A stretch of 64,000 nt of DNA, taken from an uncultured Clostridia bacterium (lineage in GTDB: Bacteria > Bacillota > Clostridia > Oscillospirales > Ruminococcaceae). The notes beneath the pieces are model-generated. The model saw only the letters and a list, made by a program, of their open reading frames with translations. It did not search any database and was not told the DNA's origin. A program made the translations under genes and the position numbers. Shown here in pieces: positions 1 through 7,845 of the stretch (position 1 is the first letter of the stretch; each line of letters starts with the position of its first letter). Where the stretch lies: positions 1-64,000 of the forward strand of contig CANRNN010000001.1 in assembly GCA_947632025.1 (NCBI GenBank), given 5' to 3'.

Positions 1-283
1 CTCTATTTTCACAAAAAGGATGCAAAAATGTTTGATTGGCTGTTACGCAGATTTCCGTCCGCAAAAGGCACTGAATCGTAAAACGGATGTAAAGTTTACT
101 GATAGGAACACAAAAACGCGGTCGGATGAAACGGCGCTTAAAAATCTACGGAACGAGATGAGTATGAAGTACTTAAAATCGCGCTGTCCCAAAGCTAACG
201 TATAAACGATCTTGTCCGTCGGCTCTGCTACCATCGGAACTGCAACACCATCTACTCCTATACTGCCTTATGAACACCAGACG
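1..283. other. No recognisable gene; flank of hsdM remnant
   Basis: Only short ORFs occur here (61 aa on +, 63 aa on -) and neither resembles a family I know. It lies where the rest of hsdM should be if the upstream remnant were intact, but none of the expected downstream HsdM sequence (the PACGTSGF region) can be read in any frame. The stretch is therefore probably unrelated DNA joined at a deletion point. Confidence 0.4.
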
Positions 284-658
284 TCACCCGGCACACATTT
301 TACACCGCAAGCGAAAATTACACCGCAAAGGCGCACTTTGGGGTTTTCCTCGGCTTTGTATCAAACTCTGCAAGATTATATCACATATAACATCATCGGG
401 CGTGGGCGCAATAAGTTCAACCATCATTTCACGGATATGCTTAGGAGTACGGAACTGTCCGTTCTGCCCTGCCGAATTAAGCTTTCCGAGCATATATTCA
501 TACAGATCGCCCTGCATATCGAGATCGGCTATATCATGTTCATAGAGGTCGTCAAGTCCCGTAATTATTTTCTGCAATATCTGCGGATTGGTTATACCTC
601 CCGCCCAGATGTCCGTCCAGATCTTGTCGATCTTATTTTTTATCACTCCTGTTATCAT
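284..658 (-). pseudogene. hsdM: Type I restriction-modification methyltransferase subunit (HsdM), internally deleted and 3'-truncated remnant
   Basis: The first residues (KIDKIWTDIWAGGITNP) match the usual HsdM N-terminus. They then jump in frame to QILQKIITGLDDLYEHD and the segment ending FRTPKHIREMMVELIAPTPDD, which normally lies about 90 residues further on. After VICD the reading turns into unrelated sequence, before the SAM-binding and NPPF motifs, so no methyltransferase activity is expected. I chose the ATG at 658 because GGAGG lies 6 nt upstream; the ORF-track start at 682 has no such site. A good promoter precedes it (705-733). The family assignment rests on recognised family sequence; the deletion is inferred from the missing part. 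No hsdS or hsdR is seen. Confidence 0.75.
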
Positions 659-704
659 TGATGACCTCCGAATGTTCCGCATAATGTAGAATTAGTTTAG
701 TATA

Positions 705-733
705 ATTATACCATATTTAGAAATAAAAGTCAA
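705..733 (-). promoter_or_regulatory. Sigma-A promoter for hsdM remnant
   Basis: On the minus strand, TTGACT (728-733) and TATAAT (705-710) are separated by exactly 17 bp. The start codon of the hsdM remnant lies about 45 nt downstream, so the broken gene has kept its transcription signals. Confidence 0.7.
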
Positions 734-807
734 TAAAAATGTTGAATAATGGTGATTTTGCAATGGGAAAACTCGAAATTTACTTGATATAATTAAACCA
801 CAACACC

Positions 808-836
808 TTGACAAGCCATATTTTATGATGTATAAT
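808..836 (+). promoter_or_regulatory. Sigma-A promoter for the sigma-like regulator
   Basis: TTGACA (808-813), a 17-bp spacer, then TATAAT (831-836). The ATG used by the ORF track at 835 falls inside the -10 box and so cannot be the translated start. The ATG at 883 lies well downstream of the predicted +1. Confidence 0.85.
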
Positions 837-882
837 GTTTAATAAGCAATTGAAATTTAAGAACGACACAAAAAGGAGAAAA

Positions 883-1689
883 ATGCCAGACCTGTTTAAC
901 GAAAAAGAAATAACTTTGGACAAACTCAGAGAATTTTTCCACGAAAACGACTTCTCAACCATGCCGGTGAAAGACCCGTCCGAGTACAGTGAAGAAGAAC
1001 TCAAGCTATATAAAAAAGTGCTTAAACTCGTTAACTCGGAATGGAAAACGATTTTAAAATCGCTTGGTTTAACTCACCCGCAGGACTGCTATTCAAAGGA
1101 CTTCCCGCCCGAACTTATCCGCGACAGAGTTCAGCGTATCATTGCGGACCAGGTCGTCAAAATCAGCGGTGACGACAGAGTTCTCGGAAATATTTTTGAT
1201 CAATTTATTATCCCAAATCTTGTTGACATAGCAGATGACACGGTAACATCCGATGAAATTGCCGATAAAGCGTTACACAATACCGTCAATGCGCTTATGC
1301 AGACACTGGATATTAAGAGTTTGGCGCAATCCGCAAAAAAGTTCTCGTGTGACGAGGATTTTAATCCGAACAAAGCACTGAATTATCCGAAAATGGATCA
1401 CTATAAAAAATATTACCACACCCGCGCCAAAATCAAGGTTAATTCGCTTGATGAGTTTATTGAAAACGGGAATGACGCTGTCGGTGAAACTAATGTCGAA
1501 TTCACGACAGATATGCGTATGCTTATCAAAAAGTTGATTGCTGAATCTTCGGAACAGGAGCGTGAGATAATATTTTTGCTTTCTCAAGGGTATAATCAAA
1601 GCGAGATTGCAAAAAGGCTCGGCATTTCTCAAAGCACTATTTCAAGAAAAATTTCAAAATTCAAAAAATTCTTATCCGAGAGTGAATAA
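883..1689 (+). CDS. Sigma-70 region-4-like helix-turn-helix regulator
   Basis: A 268-residue protein whose last ~60 residues (EQEREIIFLLSQGYNQ, then SEIAKRLGISQSTISRKI) form a sigma-70 region 4/LuxR-like helix-turn-helix. The N-terminal 200 residues are not recognised and show no clear region 2, so it is more likely a DNA-binding regulator than a full sigma factor. The start at 883 is set by AAGGAG 4 nt upstream and by the promoter at 808-836. Proteins of this kind occur in clostridial mobile elements ahead of replication or excision genes; here a RecA-like ATPase and a recombinase follow. Its role in controlling the element is inferred. Confidence 0.6.
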   Translation: MPDLFNEKEITLDKLREFFHENDFSTMPVKDPSEYSEEELKLYKKVLKLVNSEWKTILKSLGLTHPQDCYSKDFPPELIRDRVQRIIADQVVKISGDDRVLGNIFDQFIIPNLVDIADDTVTSDEIADKALHNTVNALMQTLDIKSLAQSAKKFSCDEDFNPNKALNYPKMDHYKKYYHTRAKIKVNSLDEFIENGNDAVGETNVEFTTDMRMLIKKLIAESSEQEREIIFLLSQGYNQSEIAKRLGISQSTISRKISKFKKFLSESE

Positions 1690-1724
1690 TTTTGTTTTCT
1701 CGTGTCGGTAAGATTATAGAGGGC

Positions 1725-1755
1725 AATCCCGTCGTACTTAGGCGGGATTTTGTTT
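1725..1755 (+). terminator. Possible intrinsic terminator after the regulator gene
   Basis: AATCCCG (1725-1731) pairs with CGGGATT (1743-1749) and is followed by a T-rich stretch (TTTGTTTT). It lies between the sigma-like gene and the ATPase gene, so it could uncouple them or act as an attenuator. Confidence 0.5.
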
Positions 1756-1783
1756 TCTAAATTTTATTGACAGGAGGAATTAA

Positions 1784-2995
1784 ATGACAGAAAGGAAAAA
1801 GTTAAATTTGATAAGCAGCGTTGAAATTATGAACACGCCAATGAAAAAACAGCGGTTCACAGTTGACGGGATCATTTATCCCGGGCTGCACATTCTTTCG
1901 GGAGATCCCAAGATAGGCAAATCGTGGATGATGCTCGATATGTGCTTGTCAGTCGCGAAAGGAGAGGATTTCCTCGGCAGAAAAACCGAGCAGGGGCAAG
2001 TCGTGTACATGGCGCTGGAGGACACGTTCGTTAGCTTGCAGTCGCGAATGTATGAACTTACAGATGAACCAAGTGAAAATTTGTTCTTCACTTTGCTTGC
2101 AAACTCTATCGGAAACGGTCTGGAAGATGACTTGAGGGAGTGTAAGAAAATGTTTCCCCAACTGAAGATGATCGTTATTGACACGCTGCAAAAAATCAGA
2201 GAAACTGTTGAAACTAAGTACGGCGCGGATTACCGTGAGCTTTCCGTTCTGAAAAGTATTGCGGATCAGCTTGAAATTGCTGTTGTGCTGGTTCATCACA
2301 ACCGCAAAGCACGCGACTCCAATCCCAACAATCTTATCTCCGGAACGAACGGAATAGCGGGCTGCGCGGACGGACTGCTTGTGTTCACCCGCAGCGGTGA
2401 AAACGCTGAACTCCATATCAGCGGCAGAGGAGCGCCTGCTCTTGAATTAAATCTGAAAAGAAAAAACGCAAAATGGATTTTACTTGATGATCCGCCTGAA
2501 AAGAAGGCGGATATTTTTTCATTCATAATCCATGATTTTATTTGCGAGCGGGAGAATGTCAGCGGAACAGCCTCGGAAATTTGTTCATTGCTTAAAGAAA
2601 AATATCCCGAACAGGATTTTAATTGCAACTGGCTCTACCGTGATTTACTTCAGCATGATGATGAGATACGTTCGCTCGGAATTGATTACGGGAAAGCAAA
2701 AAGTAATGGTATGCGCAGTATTTTTATCCGTTATAATCCCGAAAGGGACAGCAGTGGCGGTAAAATTTTGTATTCGGGAAATGCTGTCTCTGCCGACACT
2801 GAAAGCATTGCAAATGCCGATGATTATTTACACAAGGTTGAATGTGCGAATTTGCCGAGCGAGGAAAATGCCGACTCTGCTGTCCCTGTTGAGATGATGA
2901 GCGGAGATAATTTAATTGCATTTGCAGCGGAATTGATGAGAAATAATCTTGCCAAGCAAGGGATAAACATTCCGGCGTTTAATTCCGAAACGTGA
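1784..2995 (+). CDS. RecA/RepA-like AAA ATPase of a mobile element
   Basis: A 403-residue protein with a P-loop ATPase core of the RepA/DnaB-helicase-like class (AAA_25 type). The Walker A motif is GDPKIGKSW near residue 40 and the Walker B strand is MIVIDTLQ near residue 130, followed by VVLVHHNRK. Such proteins are usual in plasmids and integrative elements, where they act as replicative helicase-like factors. The C-terminal ~150 residues look like a variable winged-helix and linker region. AGGAGG lies just before the ATG. Its place between a regulator and a TnpW/serine recombinase pair supports a mobile-element origin. A helicase role is inferred from family only. Confidence 0.7.
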   Translation: MTERKKLNLISSVEIMNTPMKKQRFTVDGIIYPGLHILSGDPKIGKSWMMLDMCLSVAKGEDFLGRKTEQGQVVYMALEDTFVSLQSRMYELTDEPSENLFFTLLANSIGNGLEDDLRECKKMFPQLKMIVIDTLQKIRETVETKYGADYRELSVLKSIADQLEIAVVLVHHNRKARDSNPNNLISGTNGIAGCADGLLVFTRSGENAELHISGRGAPALELNLKRKNAKWILLDDPPEKKADIFSFIIHDFICERENVSGTASEICSLLKEKYPEQDFNCNWLYRDLLQHDDEIRSLGIDYGKAKSNGMRSIFIRYNPERDSSGGKILYSGNAVSADTESIANADDYLHKVECANLPSEENADSAVPVEMMSGDNLIAFAAELMRNNLAKQGINIPAFNSET

Positions 2996-3019
2996 GGCGA
3001 TTTGTGCGAGGTTTTCAGC

Positions 3020-3038
3020 CGAGTAGAGTAACTACTCG
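3020..3038. repeat. Inverted repeat just after the ATPase gene
   Basis: CGAGTAG, a 5-nt loop, then CTACTCG: a perfect 7-bp stem 24 nt after the ATPase stop codon. No T-run follows, so it is not a standard terminator. Confidence 0.5.
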
Positions 3039-3190
3039 CCTACCGCGATTGAAGCGAAATTTGAGCCGTTTCTGCGCGAATTTAATCGTGCCGTTCACCG
3101 AGCAATTTGCAGGAGAAAAAGCTGATAATTCGGGCAAATATGGGGCTATGAAAATGATGCAAGTTAAAGGGACGGGGTCGTCCCGAATAC

Positions 3191-3214
3191 AGCGGACGGG
3201 CAAAGCCCGCCGCT
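3191..3214. repeat. Strong GC-rich inverted repeat
   Basis: AGCGG-A-CGGGC, loop AAA, GCCCGCCGCT: a 10-bp stem with one bulged A. It lacks a following T-run and sits about 145 bp before the TnpW-like gene. Such GC-rich hairpins occur in transfer origins, replication origins and mRNA leaders; the sequence alone does not decide. Confidence 0.5.
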
Positions 3215-3357
3215 ATGCCAAATATTGAAAATGAAAAGAGGGGTTGTAAAATGAACAATTCCGCAAATCAGGGGTTGCAGGAAAAGTTAAGTGTGACAGC
3301 CAAGCCGAATTCATAGGGGTTGCGCATTAAAAAGAACGATACTTCAAGGAGGTATTT

Positions 3358-3618
3358 ATGAGAAAAATAATCGGTTATAAAATTAAAAAAGTAAATGGTC
3401 TTAACAGACCGTTATGCGAGAATATGCACAAGATAAAGAAAATTAAGTTCACCGACCGCGAGATCGGCGGTGTGACATATCGGGTGTGGTCAGCGTTTAC
3501 GGACGAGGTAAATGCTGCCGACAGTCTTGAAAATCTCATGCTAAACAGGCTCGAAAACGACGAAAGCGAGGAGCAATCGGATCAGGAAGAACAGGAGTCT
3601 CCTACCCTTAAAATGTGA
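3358..3618 (+). CDS. TnpW-like transposon-encoded protein
   Basis: An 86-residue protein with the pattern typical of the TnpW family of clostridial Tn4451-like elements: KFTDREIGGVTYRVWSAF, then a short acidic helix region and a C-terminal DE-rich tail. AAGGAGG precedes the ATG. The family nearly always sits directly before the large serine recombinase, as it does here (recombinase start 111 bp on). Its biochemical function is not known to me. The acidic tail (DESEEQSDQEEQES) looks disordered. Confidence 0.65.
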   Translation: MRKIIGYKIKKVNGLNRPLCENMHKIKKIKFTDREIGGVTYRVWSAFTDEVNAADSLENLMLNRLENDESEEQSDQEEQESPTLKM

Positions 3619-3729
3619 TTTCCGCAAAAAAATCTTGACGGCAGCGGAAAAAAAGCTGGACTTTTGCGGACGGTTGTGGTATACTGTCTGTTGCAGGACC
3701 AAGCGATCCGCTGCCGGGAAAGGAGTTAT

Positions 3730-4698
3730 ATGACAAGAAAACAAAATTACAAGGCAGCATTATATTGCAGGCTTTCGGTGGACGACGGTAACTTTGGCGG
3801 AAGCGTGAGTATCGAAACACAAAAAGTTCTGCTGGAGCAATACTGCAAGGACCATTCGATAACGGATTACACATTCTACTGCGACGACGGGTGCAGCGGC
3901 ACTAACTTCGACAGAGACGCCTTCCGGCAAATGTACAAAGATATTCAAAACGGGAAAATCGACCTTGTGGTCGTCAAAGACCTCTCGCGGTTCGGAAGAA
4001 ACTATGTTGAAACGGGAATGTATGTGCGCGAGTTTACAGATAACAACATTCGGTTTATCGCGGCAGACGACAATTACGATTCTCTGGTAAACGGCGACGA
4101 TCTGCTCTTCCCCATAAAGAATGTCGTGAATGAAATGTACGCCCGTGACGTTTCCAAGAAAACGAAAGCGGCGAAAAAAGCCAAAGCCCGCGACGGGCAA
4201 TTCATCGGCTCAAAAGCACCGTTCGGTTACAAAATCGACCCTGCCGACCGTCACCATCTGATAATTGACGAATCTGCCGCACAGGTAGTAAAGCGAATAT
4301 TCAGGCTTGCCGCTGAGGGTATCGGCTACAACAAAATGGCTAAAATGTTCCGCGAGGAAAAGGTACTCACGCCTATCGCCTACTTCAACAAAAACAATCC
4401 CGACTACTTCAAAAGCGATTACTGGCGTAAGGAATTCGACTGGCACGTTACCTCAATACGCGCAATTCTGGACAACGAGGTCTATCTTGGACAGCTTGTA
4501 TACGGCAAACGCCGCAACAAATCCATAAAGAGCAAGGAAAAGGTAAAGAACCCGCGCGAGGAATGGATAGTCGCCGAAAACTGCCACGAGCCTATCATCA
4601 CAAAGGAACTTTGGGACACGGTTCACAGGATATTAAGCGCGAAACACCGCCCCGCAAAAACAGGCGAAATACAGATGTTTACGGGACTGCACTCTTAA
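3730..4698 (+). pseudogene. Large serine recombinase (TnpX-like), C-terminally truncated
   Basis: The N-terminal resolvase domain is intact: ALYCRLS with the catalytic serine at residue 16, DDGCSGTNFDRDAF, and the VVKDLSRFGRN motif. The Recombinase domain follows (APFGYKIDP, VKRIFRLAAEGIGYNKMA). The protein stops after GEIQMFTGL with two stray residues, exactly where family members enter the zinc-ribbon and coiled-coil region, so about 200 residues are missing (322 versus roughly 520-560). AGGAG sets the start at 3730; the ORF-track start at 3664 lacks a site. Such recombinases excise and integrate elements at short core sites. Loss of the DNA-binding end probably leaves it inactive. Confidence 0.85.
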
Positions 4699-4870
4699 GT
4701 GAATACAAAACCGAACAGACAGAAATCATATCGTGGTTCACCATGGTGTGACCGGCAGTAAGTTCGTCTTTCAGATTCCTGCGTGACGCTTTATTTTCTC
4801 TCAACTTTGGCGATAATTTTTATCAATATACGGCGCAAAGTCTTTAATATATAAAAGCTGCGTGAAACAC

Positions 4871-4899
4871 TTGCAATTTTTATCAAATTATGTTATAAT
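4871..4899 (+). promoter_or_regulatory. Sigma-A promoter for DUF554 gene
   Basis: TTGCAA (4871-4876), 17-bp spacer, TATAAT (4894-4899), about 90 bp before the DUF554 start. The region 4752-4870 holds no other gene; the palindrome CACCATGGTG lies at the junction with the truncated recombinase. Confidence 0.75.
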
Positions 4900-4989
4900 A
4901 TAATGTGCTTTTTATCGTGAACAAATCATGAAAGGGTAAATAAAAATACTAAATATGCACGGGAAATCCGGATTTGCGGGAGAGATAAT

Positions 4990-5716
4990 ATGATCGGTCT
5001 GGGAACTTTAATAAACAGCGCGGCTATCGCGGTCGGCGGTGTTTTAGGTCATTTTACGGGAAAACTGTTCCGGCAGGAGCAGCAGGACGCGATAACCAAA
5101 GCCTGCGGCGTAAGCGTGATTTTTATCGCAATAGCAGGCGCAATGCAGGGTATGCTTGCCATAGACGGCGGCGGGATAATCAGCGGGAAATCAATGCTTG
5201 TGACGCTTTGTATCGCGCTGGGTAACAATTATCGGCGAACTTATCGGAATTGAAAAAGGCTTCGAGCGTTTCGGCGAGTGGCTTAAGAAAAAAACAGGGA
5301 ACAGCGGCGACAAGCAGTTTGTGACCGCGTTTGTCACCGCCTCGCTTACCGTGTGCGTTGGGGCAATGACTATCGTGGGCGCAATTCAAGACGGCATTTC
5401 GGGCGACTTTTCAACGCTTGCTGTGAAATCCGTGCTGGACTTCATCATAATAGCCGTTATGACCTCTTCGCTCGGAAAAGGTTGCGCATTTTCGGCAATA
5501 CCCGTGTTCGCTGTTGAGGGTGCAATTACCTTGCTTGCAAGGCTAGTTGCCCCCGTAATGACGGATCTTGCGACGGCGTATTTGTCGCTTATCGGCTCGG
5601 TGTTGATTTTTTGCGTGGGAGTAAATCTTGTTTGGGGGAAAACTATTCGAGTCGCGAATATGCTGCCGTCTGTAATACTTGCCGTAATTGCCGCATATTT
5701 GCCGCTATCGTTTTGA
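4990..5716 (+). pseudogene. DUF554 family membrane protein, single-base frameshift
   Basis: Two ORF-track entries form one gene. The first reads MIGLGTLINSAAIAVGGVLG up to IALG. The second frame continues TIIGELIGIEKGFERFGEWL to the stop at 5716. An extra base near 5221-5226 (GGTAACAATT where GGTACAATT would keep frame) explains the shift. Repaired, the protein would be about 242 residues with several membrane segments, the usual size for DUF554 (YqgA/YdfK-like), a family of unknown function. GGGAGA lies before the ATG. It may be a true mutation or a sequencing error; I cannot tell which. Confidence 0.85.
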
Positions 5717-5775
5717 TAATCAAAAACTTCGTTCAAACTTTTCACTGATATAATTGTTATGTAAAGGAGATACAT

Positions 5776-6564
5776 ATGGGCAGATTTTCTACAACCTTGA
5801 ATATTAAAAATAATTCCGACCGCGAAAGTTTTTTGAAGTCATTCTATGCGATGGTGAGAAAGCGCGGGTTTGTGCAGTGCAAAGAGGACGAGGGAATTTT
5901 GTCATATGTGCTTGCATTTCAAGTCGGTTGGGTGACGCTCGCGAATGAGGATTACAGGAACGATCCTAAAAAGGCATATGAGGATTCCCGTGAAATTGCA
6001 GCGGCTCTTAAAACAAGCGCGTTTTCCGTTGAGGTTGTTGACAGCGATTTCGCGACATTAACTCTTGACAACGGAGATGCTGTAATTGTCGGGGACGGTT
6101 CGGGATACGGAATTGAAGAACCGACAAGAGGTGAGCGGCAATATTGGGAAAAGCTTCTTGCAGACGGCAAAACATGGGAGCAATTTTCCAAAACAGCGGC
6201 AAAGAACGAGGTATTTGTCGAGGACACATTGTCGGAGTTGGCGGTTATTCTGGTAATTGATCCCTATTACATAGATGCGGATTATGACGAGGTCTTGGAA
6301 AAGGCTGACGAGAATGAGAACATCACGGCGCTTTACTTCAAGAAAGCTGAAGAGAAGGCTAAAGCTATGACGCTAAACGCCGCGATCAAGAAAGTTTTCG
6401 GCGAAGCTCTAGAACCACTTGGATATAAACTAATAAAGAGCAAGTATCCGTATTTTGTGAGAGTTGTACCGGGTGGGGAGATCATTCACGTTATATCCTG
6501 TGAGGAATCGCTGTGTTCATATCCCCGCGCCAGAAAATTTGATATCTTGACATATGATAAATGA
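5776..6564 (+). CDS. Hypothetical protein, unrecognised family
   Basis: A 262-residue soluble, acidic protein without signal peptide or membrane segment. AAAGGAG precedes the ATG at 5776. I do not recognise the family. The C-terminal part (FGEALEPLGYKLIKSKYPYF) resembles a compact alpha/beta domain. It ends by overlapping the next ORF by 11 nt (ATGATAAATGA), so the two are probably translationally coupled. Alternatively both could be halves of one longer ancestral protein. Confidence 0.7.
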   Translation: MGRFSTTLNIKNNSDRESFLKSFYAMVRKRGFVQCKEDEGILSYVLAFQVGWVTLANEDYRNDPKKAYEDSREIAAALKTSAFSVEVVDSDFATLTLDNGDAVIVGDGSGYGIEEPTRGERQYWEKLLADGKTWEQFSKTAAKNEVFVEDTLSELAVILVIDPYYIDADYDEVLEKADENENITALYFKKAEEKAKAMTLNAAIKKVFGEALEPLGYKLIKSKYPYFVRVVPGGEIIHVISCEESLCSYPRARKFDILTYDK

Positions 6565-7264
6565 AGAAATGTTCTGCAAGTGGTCGCTCACGCGCGAAGA
6601 GCTTGCCGAGTTTTATAAAAGCGAGCGCGAAAGAACGCAGTTTCCGTGGCTTGACGAAATGCGCTCTCTTATTCGCGAAAAATACGGCGCGAGAGTTATG
6701 ACGATCCTTTATAGGTTCGCGTTTAATACGCATTGGTTCAAGTTCTGCGTATATTCTTACGAGGACATGAAAAAGCTTCCTATGGACATAAACTCCCCCA
6801 AAAAACCTAAAACCAACGACGCGGAAATAAGCGTCCTTATCAAGGAAAATCTGCACCCGAAAAAGTACGAAAAAACAAATTTCAGTGTTATTTCGTTTGT
6901 GGACTGTGCGCAGGTTTACCTTTTTGAACAAATCTGGGCAGTAAGAAAACAAATCGAAAATGAATTTGCTTTCTTGAAGCCGTATAGGGTATCTGTTCCC
7001 GCACGCGGTGTGACGGTCTTTATTTTTGATACAAAAGAAGAAGCTCGGAAATTCGCGCAGAATGCCGTTCTCCGCGCCGAAATAAAGAAGCGTATTTTCG
7101 AGCTTGTAAAGCCGTTTGACGATTACGGGATATTAAAAGATCCCGAAAAAATTGAGATAATGGCGGATTATCGCGAATTCTATGAAGCTATAAGCGGTGC
7201 GCATTATCACGAATGGATAGAAGACATAAATCCCGCCCAATATGAAAAATCGCTTTTTGACTAA
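6554..7264 (+). CDS. Hypothetical protein, unrecognised, coupled to upstream gene
   Basis: A 236-residue soluble protein rich in charged and aromatic residues. The start codon lies inside the end of the previous gene and has only a weak ribosome site of its own, which suggests translation by coupling. No known motif was seen. An intrinsic terminator directly follows (7271-7300), so this is the last gene of a two-gene unit. The frame upstream of the ATG is closed by TGA at 6548-6550, so it is not a simple in-frame extension of the first ORF. Confidence 0.65.
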   Translation: MINEEMFCKWSLTREELAEFYKSERERTQFPWLDEMRSLIREKYGARVMTILYRFAFNTHWFKFCVYSYEDMKKLPMDINSPKKPKTNDAEISVLIKENLHPKKYEKTNFSVISFVDCAQVYLFEQIWAVRKQIENEFAFLKPYRVSVPARGVTVFIFDTKEEARKFAQNAVLRAEIKKRIFELVKPFDDYGILKDPEKIEIMADYREFYEAISGAHYHEWIEDINPAQYEKSLFD

Positions 7265-7270
7265 ACGAAA

Positions 7271-7300
7271 AGAGCCGTTCGGAATGAGCGGCTCTTGTTT
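7271..7300 (+). terminator. Intrinsic terminator
   Basis: AGAGCCGTTC / GAGCGGCTCT forms a 10-bp stem (one G-U pair) with loop GGAAT, followed by TGTTTTATT. It ends the two-gene unit before the convergent gene at 7363. Confidence 0.85.
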
Positions 7301-7362
7301 TATTACACAACGACAGCGGAATCTCCAACACTTCCGGCAATTTAACGGGCATCGTCTTTTGT

Positions 7363-7710
7363 TCAGTATCGTCTTTGGCTTTTAGGCTTTTGTTGTGCTT
7401 TTTGATCTCTGAGCAGATCGTTGAGGTCGTTTATTACCTCGATAATTCTGTGCTTGATGATTTCCATATTTCTTTGATTGGGAATGTAAATAAAAATTGA
7501 GAACGACGAAAACCAATAGATCCTGATATCATATTCATCATCAACGAATTTGTATTGGTAAAGGAAATCAACAGTTTTCACTTCAAGCTCGTATTTTGCG
7601 GCATAAGCGAAAACAAAATCGTGAAATGGGTCCATATTGCCGATAAATTCCCAGTAATCAATGTCGACTTCAAAAGTATTCGGTTTTCTGCAGGACACCC
7701 ATTGAAACAT
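7363..7710 (-). CDS. Hypothetical protein, unrecognised
   Basis: A 115-residue protein, soluble by appearance, rich in aromatic residues (DIRIYWFSSFSIFIYIP) with a basic tail (KAQQKPKSQRRY). It has its own promoter (7747-7775) and an AAGGAG site before the ATG, so it is very likely a real gene. I do not recognise a family. It is convergent with the unknown pair at 5776-7264 and could belong with it, but nothing in the sequence proves a link. Confidence 0.65.
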   Translation of the reverse strand: MFQWVSCRKPNTFEVDIDYWEFIGNMDPFHDFVFAYAAKYELEVKTVDFLYQYKFVDDEYDIRIYWFSSFSIFIYIPNQRNMEIIKHRIIEVINDLNDLLRDQKAQQKPKSQRRY

Positions 7711-7746
7711 TTCTGAATTCTCCTTAAATACTACTTTACTGATAGA

Positions 7747-7775
7747 ATTATATCATATACGACAAGAAATGTCAA
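7747..7775 (-). promoter_or_regulatory. Consensus sigma-A promoter
   Basis: On the minus strand, TTGACA (7770-7775), 17 bp, TATAAT (7747-7752): a perfect consensus promoter for the 115-aa gene. It predicts strong constitutive expression unless repressed. Confidence 0.9.
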
Positions 7776-7811
7776 GAAAATTCCCGCAAGTTGCACAAAC
7801 GCAACGTAAAA

Positions 7812-7837
7812 TGAAAATCCCGCCCAATAGGGCGGGA
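7812..7837 (-). terminator. Intrinsic terminator after manganese catalase
   Basis: CCCGCCC-TATT-GGGCGGG, read on the minus strand, followed by ATTTTCATTTT. It lies just past the catalase stop codon. Confidence 0.85.
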
Positions 7838-7845
7838 AGCTGTTT

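Larger units (their letters stand above)
2996..3357 (+). other. Gene-poor gap of the mobile element with hairpins and decayed coding traces
   Basis: No convincing gene is present. The 78-aa ORF at 2992-3228 overlaps the ATPase stop and has a low-complexity basic composition. A different frame reads TAIEAKFEPFLREFNRAV after an in-frame TAG and ends at TGA, which looks more like a decayed protein fragment. A 21-codon ORF (3251-3316) follows weak GAGGGG. Two good hairpins lie inside (3020-3038 and 3191-3214). Possible meanings are a transfer or replication origin, a regulatory leader, or simple decay. Confidence 0.4.

Noticed and set aside
43-234. 63-aa minus-strand ORF considered as the continuation of hsdM
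   Set aside because: It contains none of the HsdM motifs expected after APTPDD and is hydrophobic and unrelated in appearance.
835-882. Upstream ATG of the sigma-like regulator in the ORF track
   Set aside because: It lies inside the TATAAT box of a consensus promoter; AAGGAG before 883 marks the real start.
2992-3228. 78-aa ORF overlapping the ATPase stop
   Set aside because: No ribosome site, basic low-complexity sequence, and another frame looks more protein-like; treated as part of a decayed gap.
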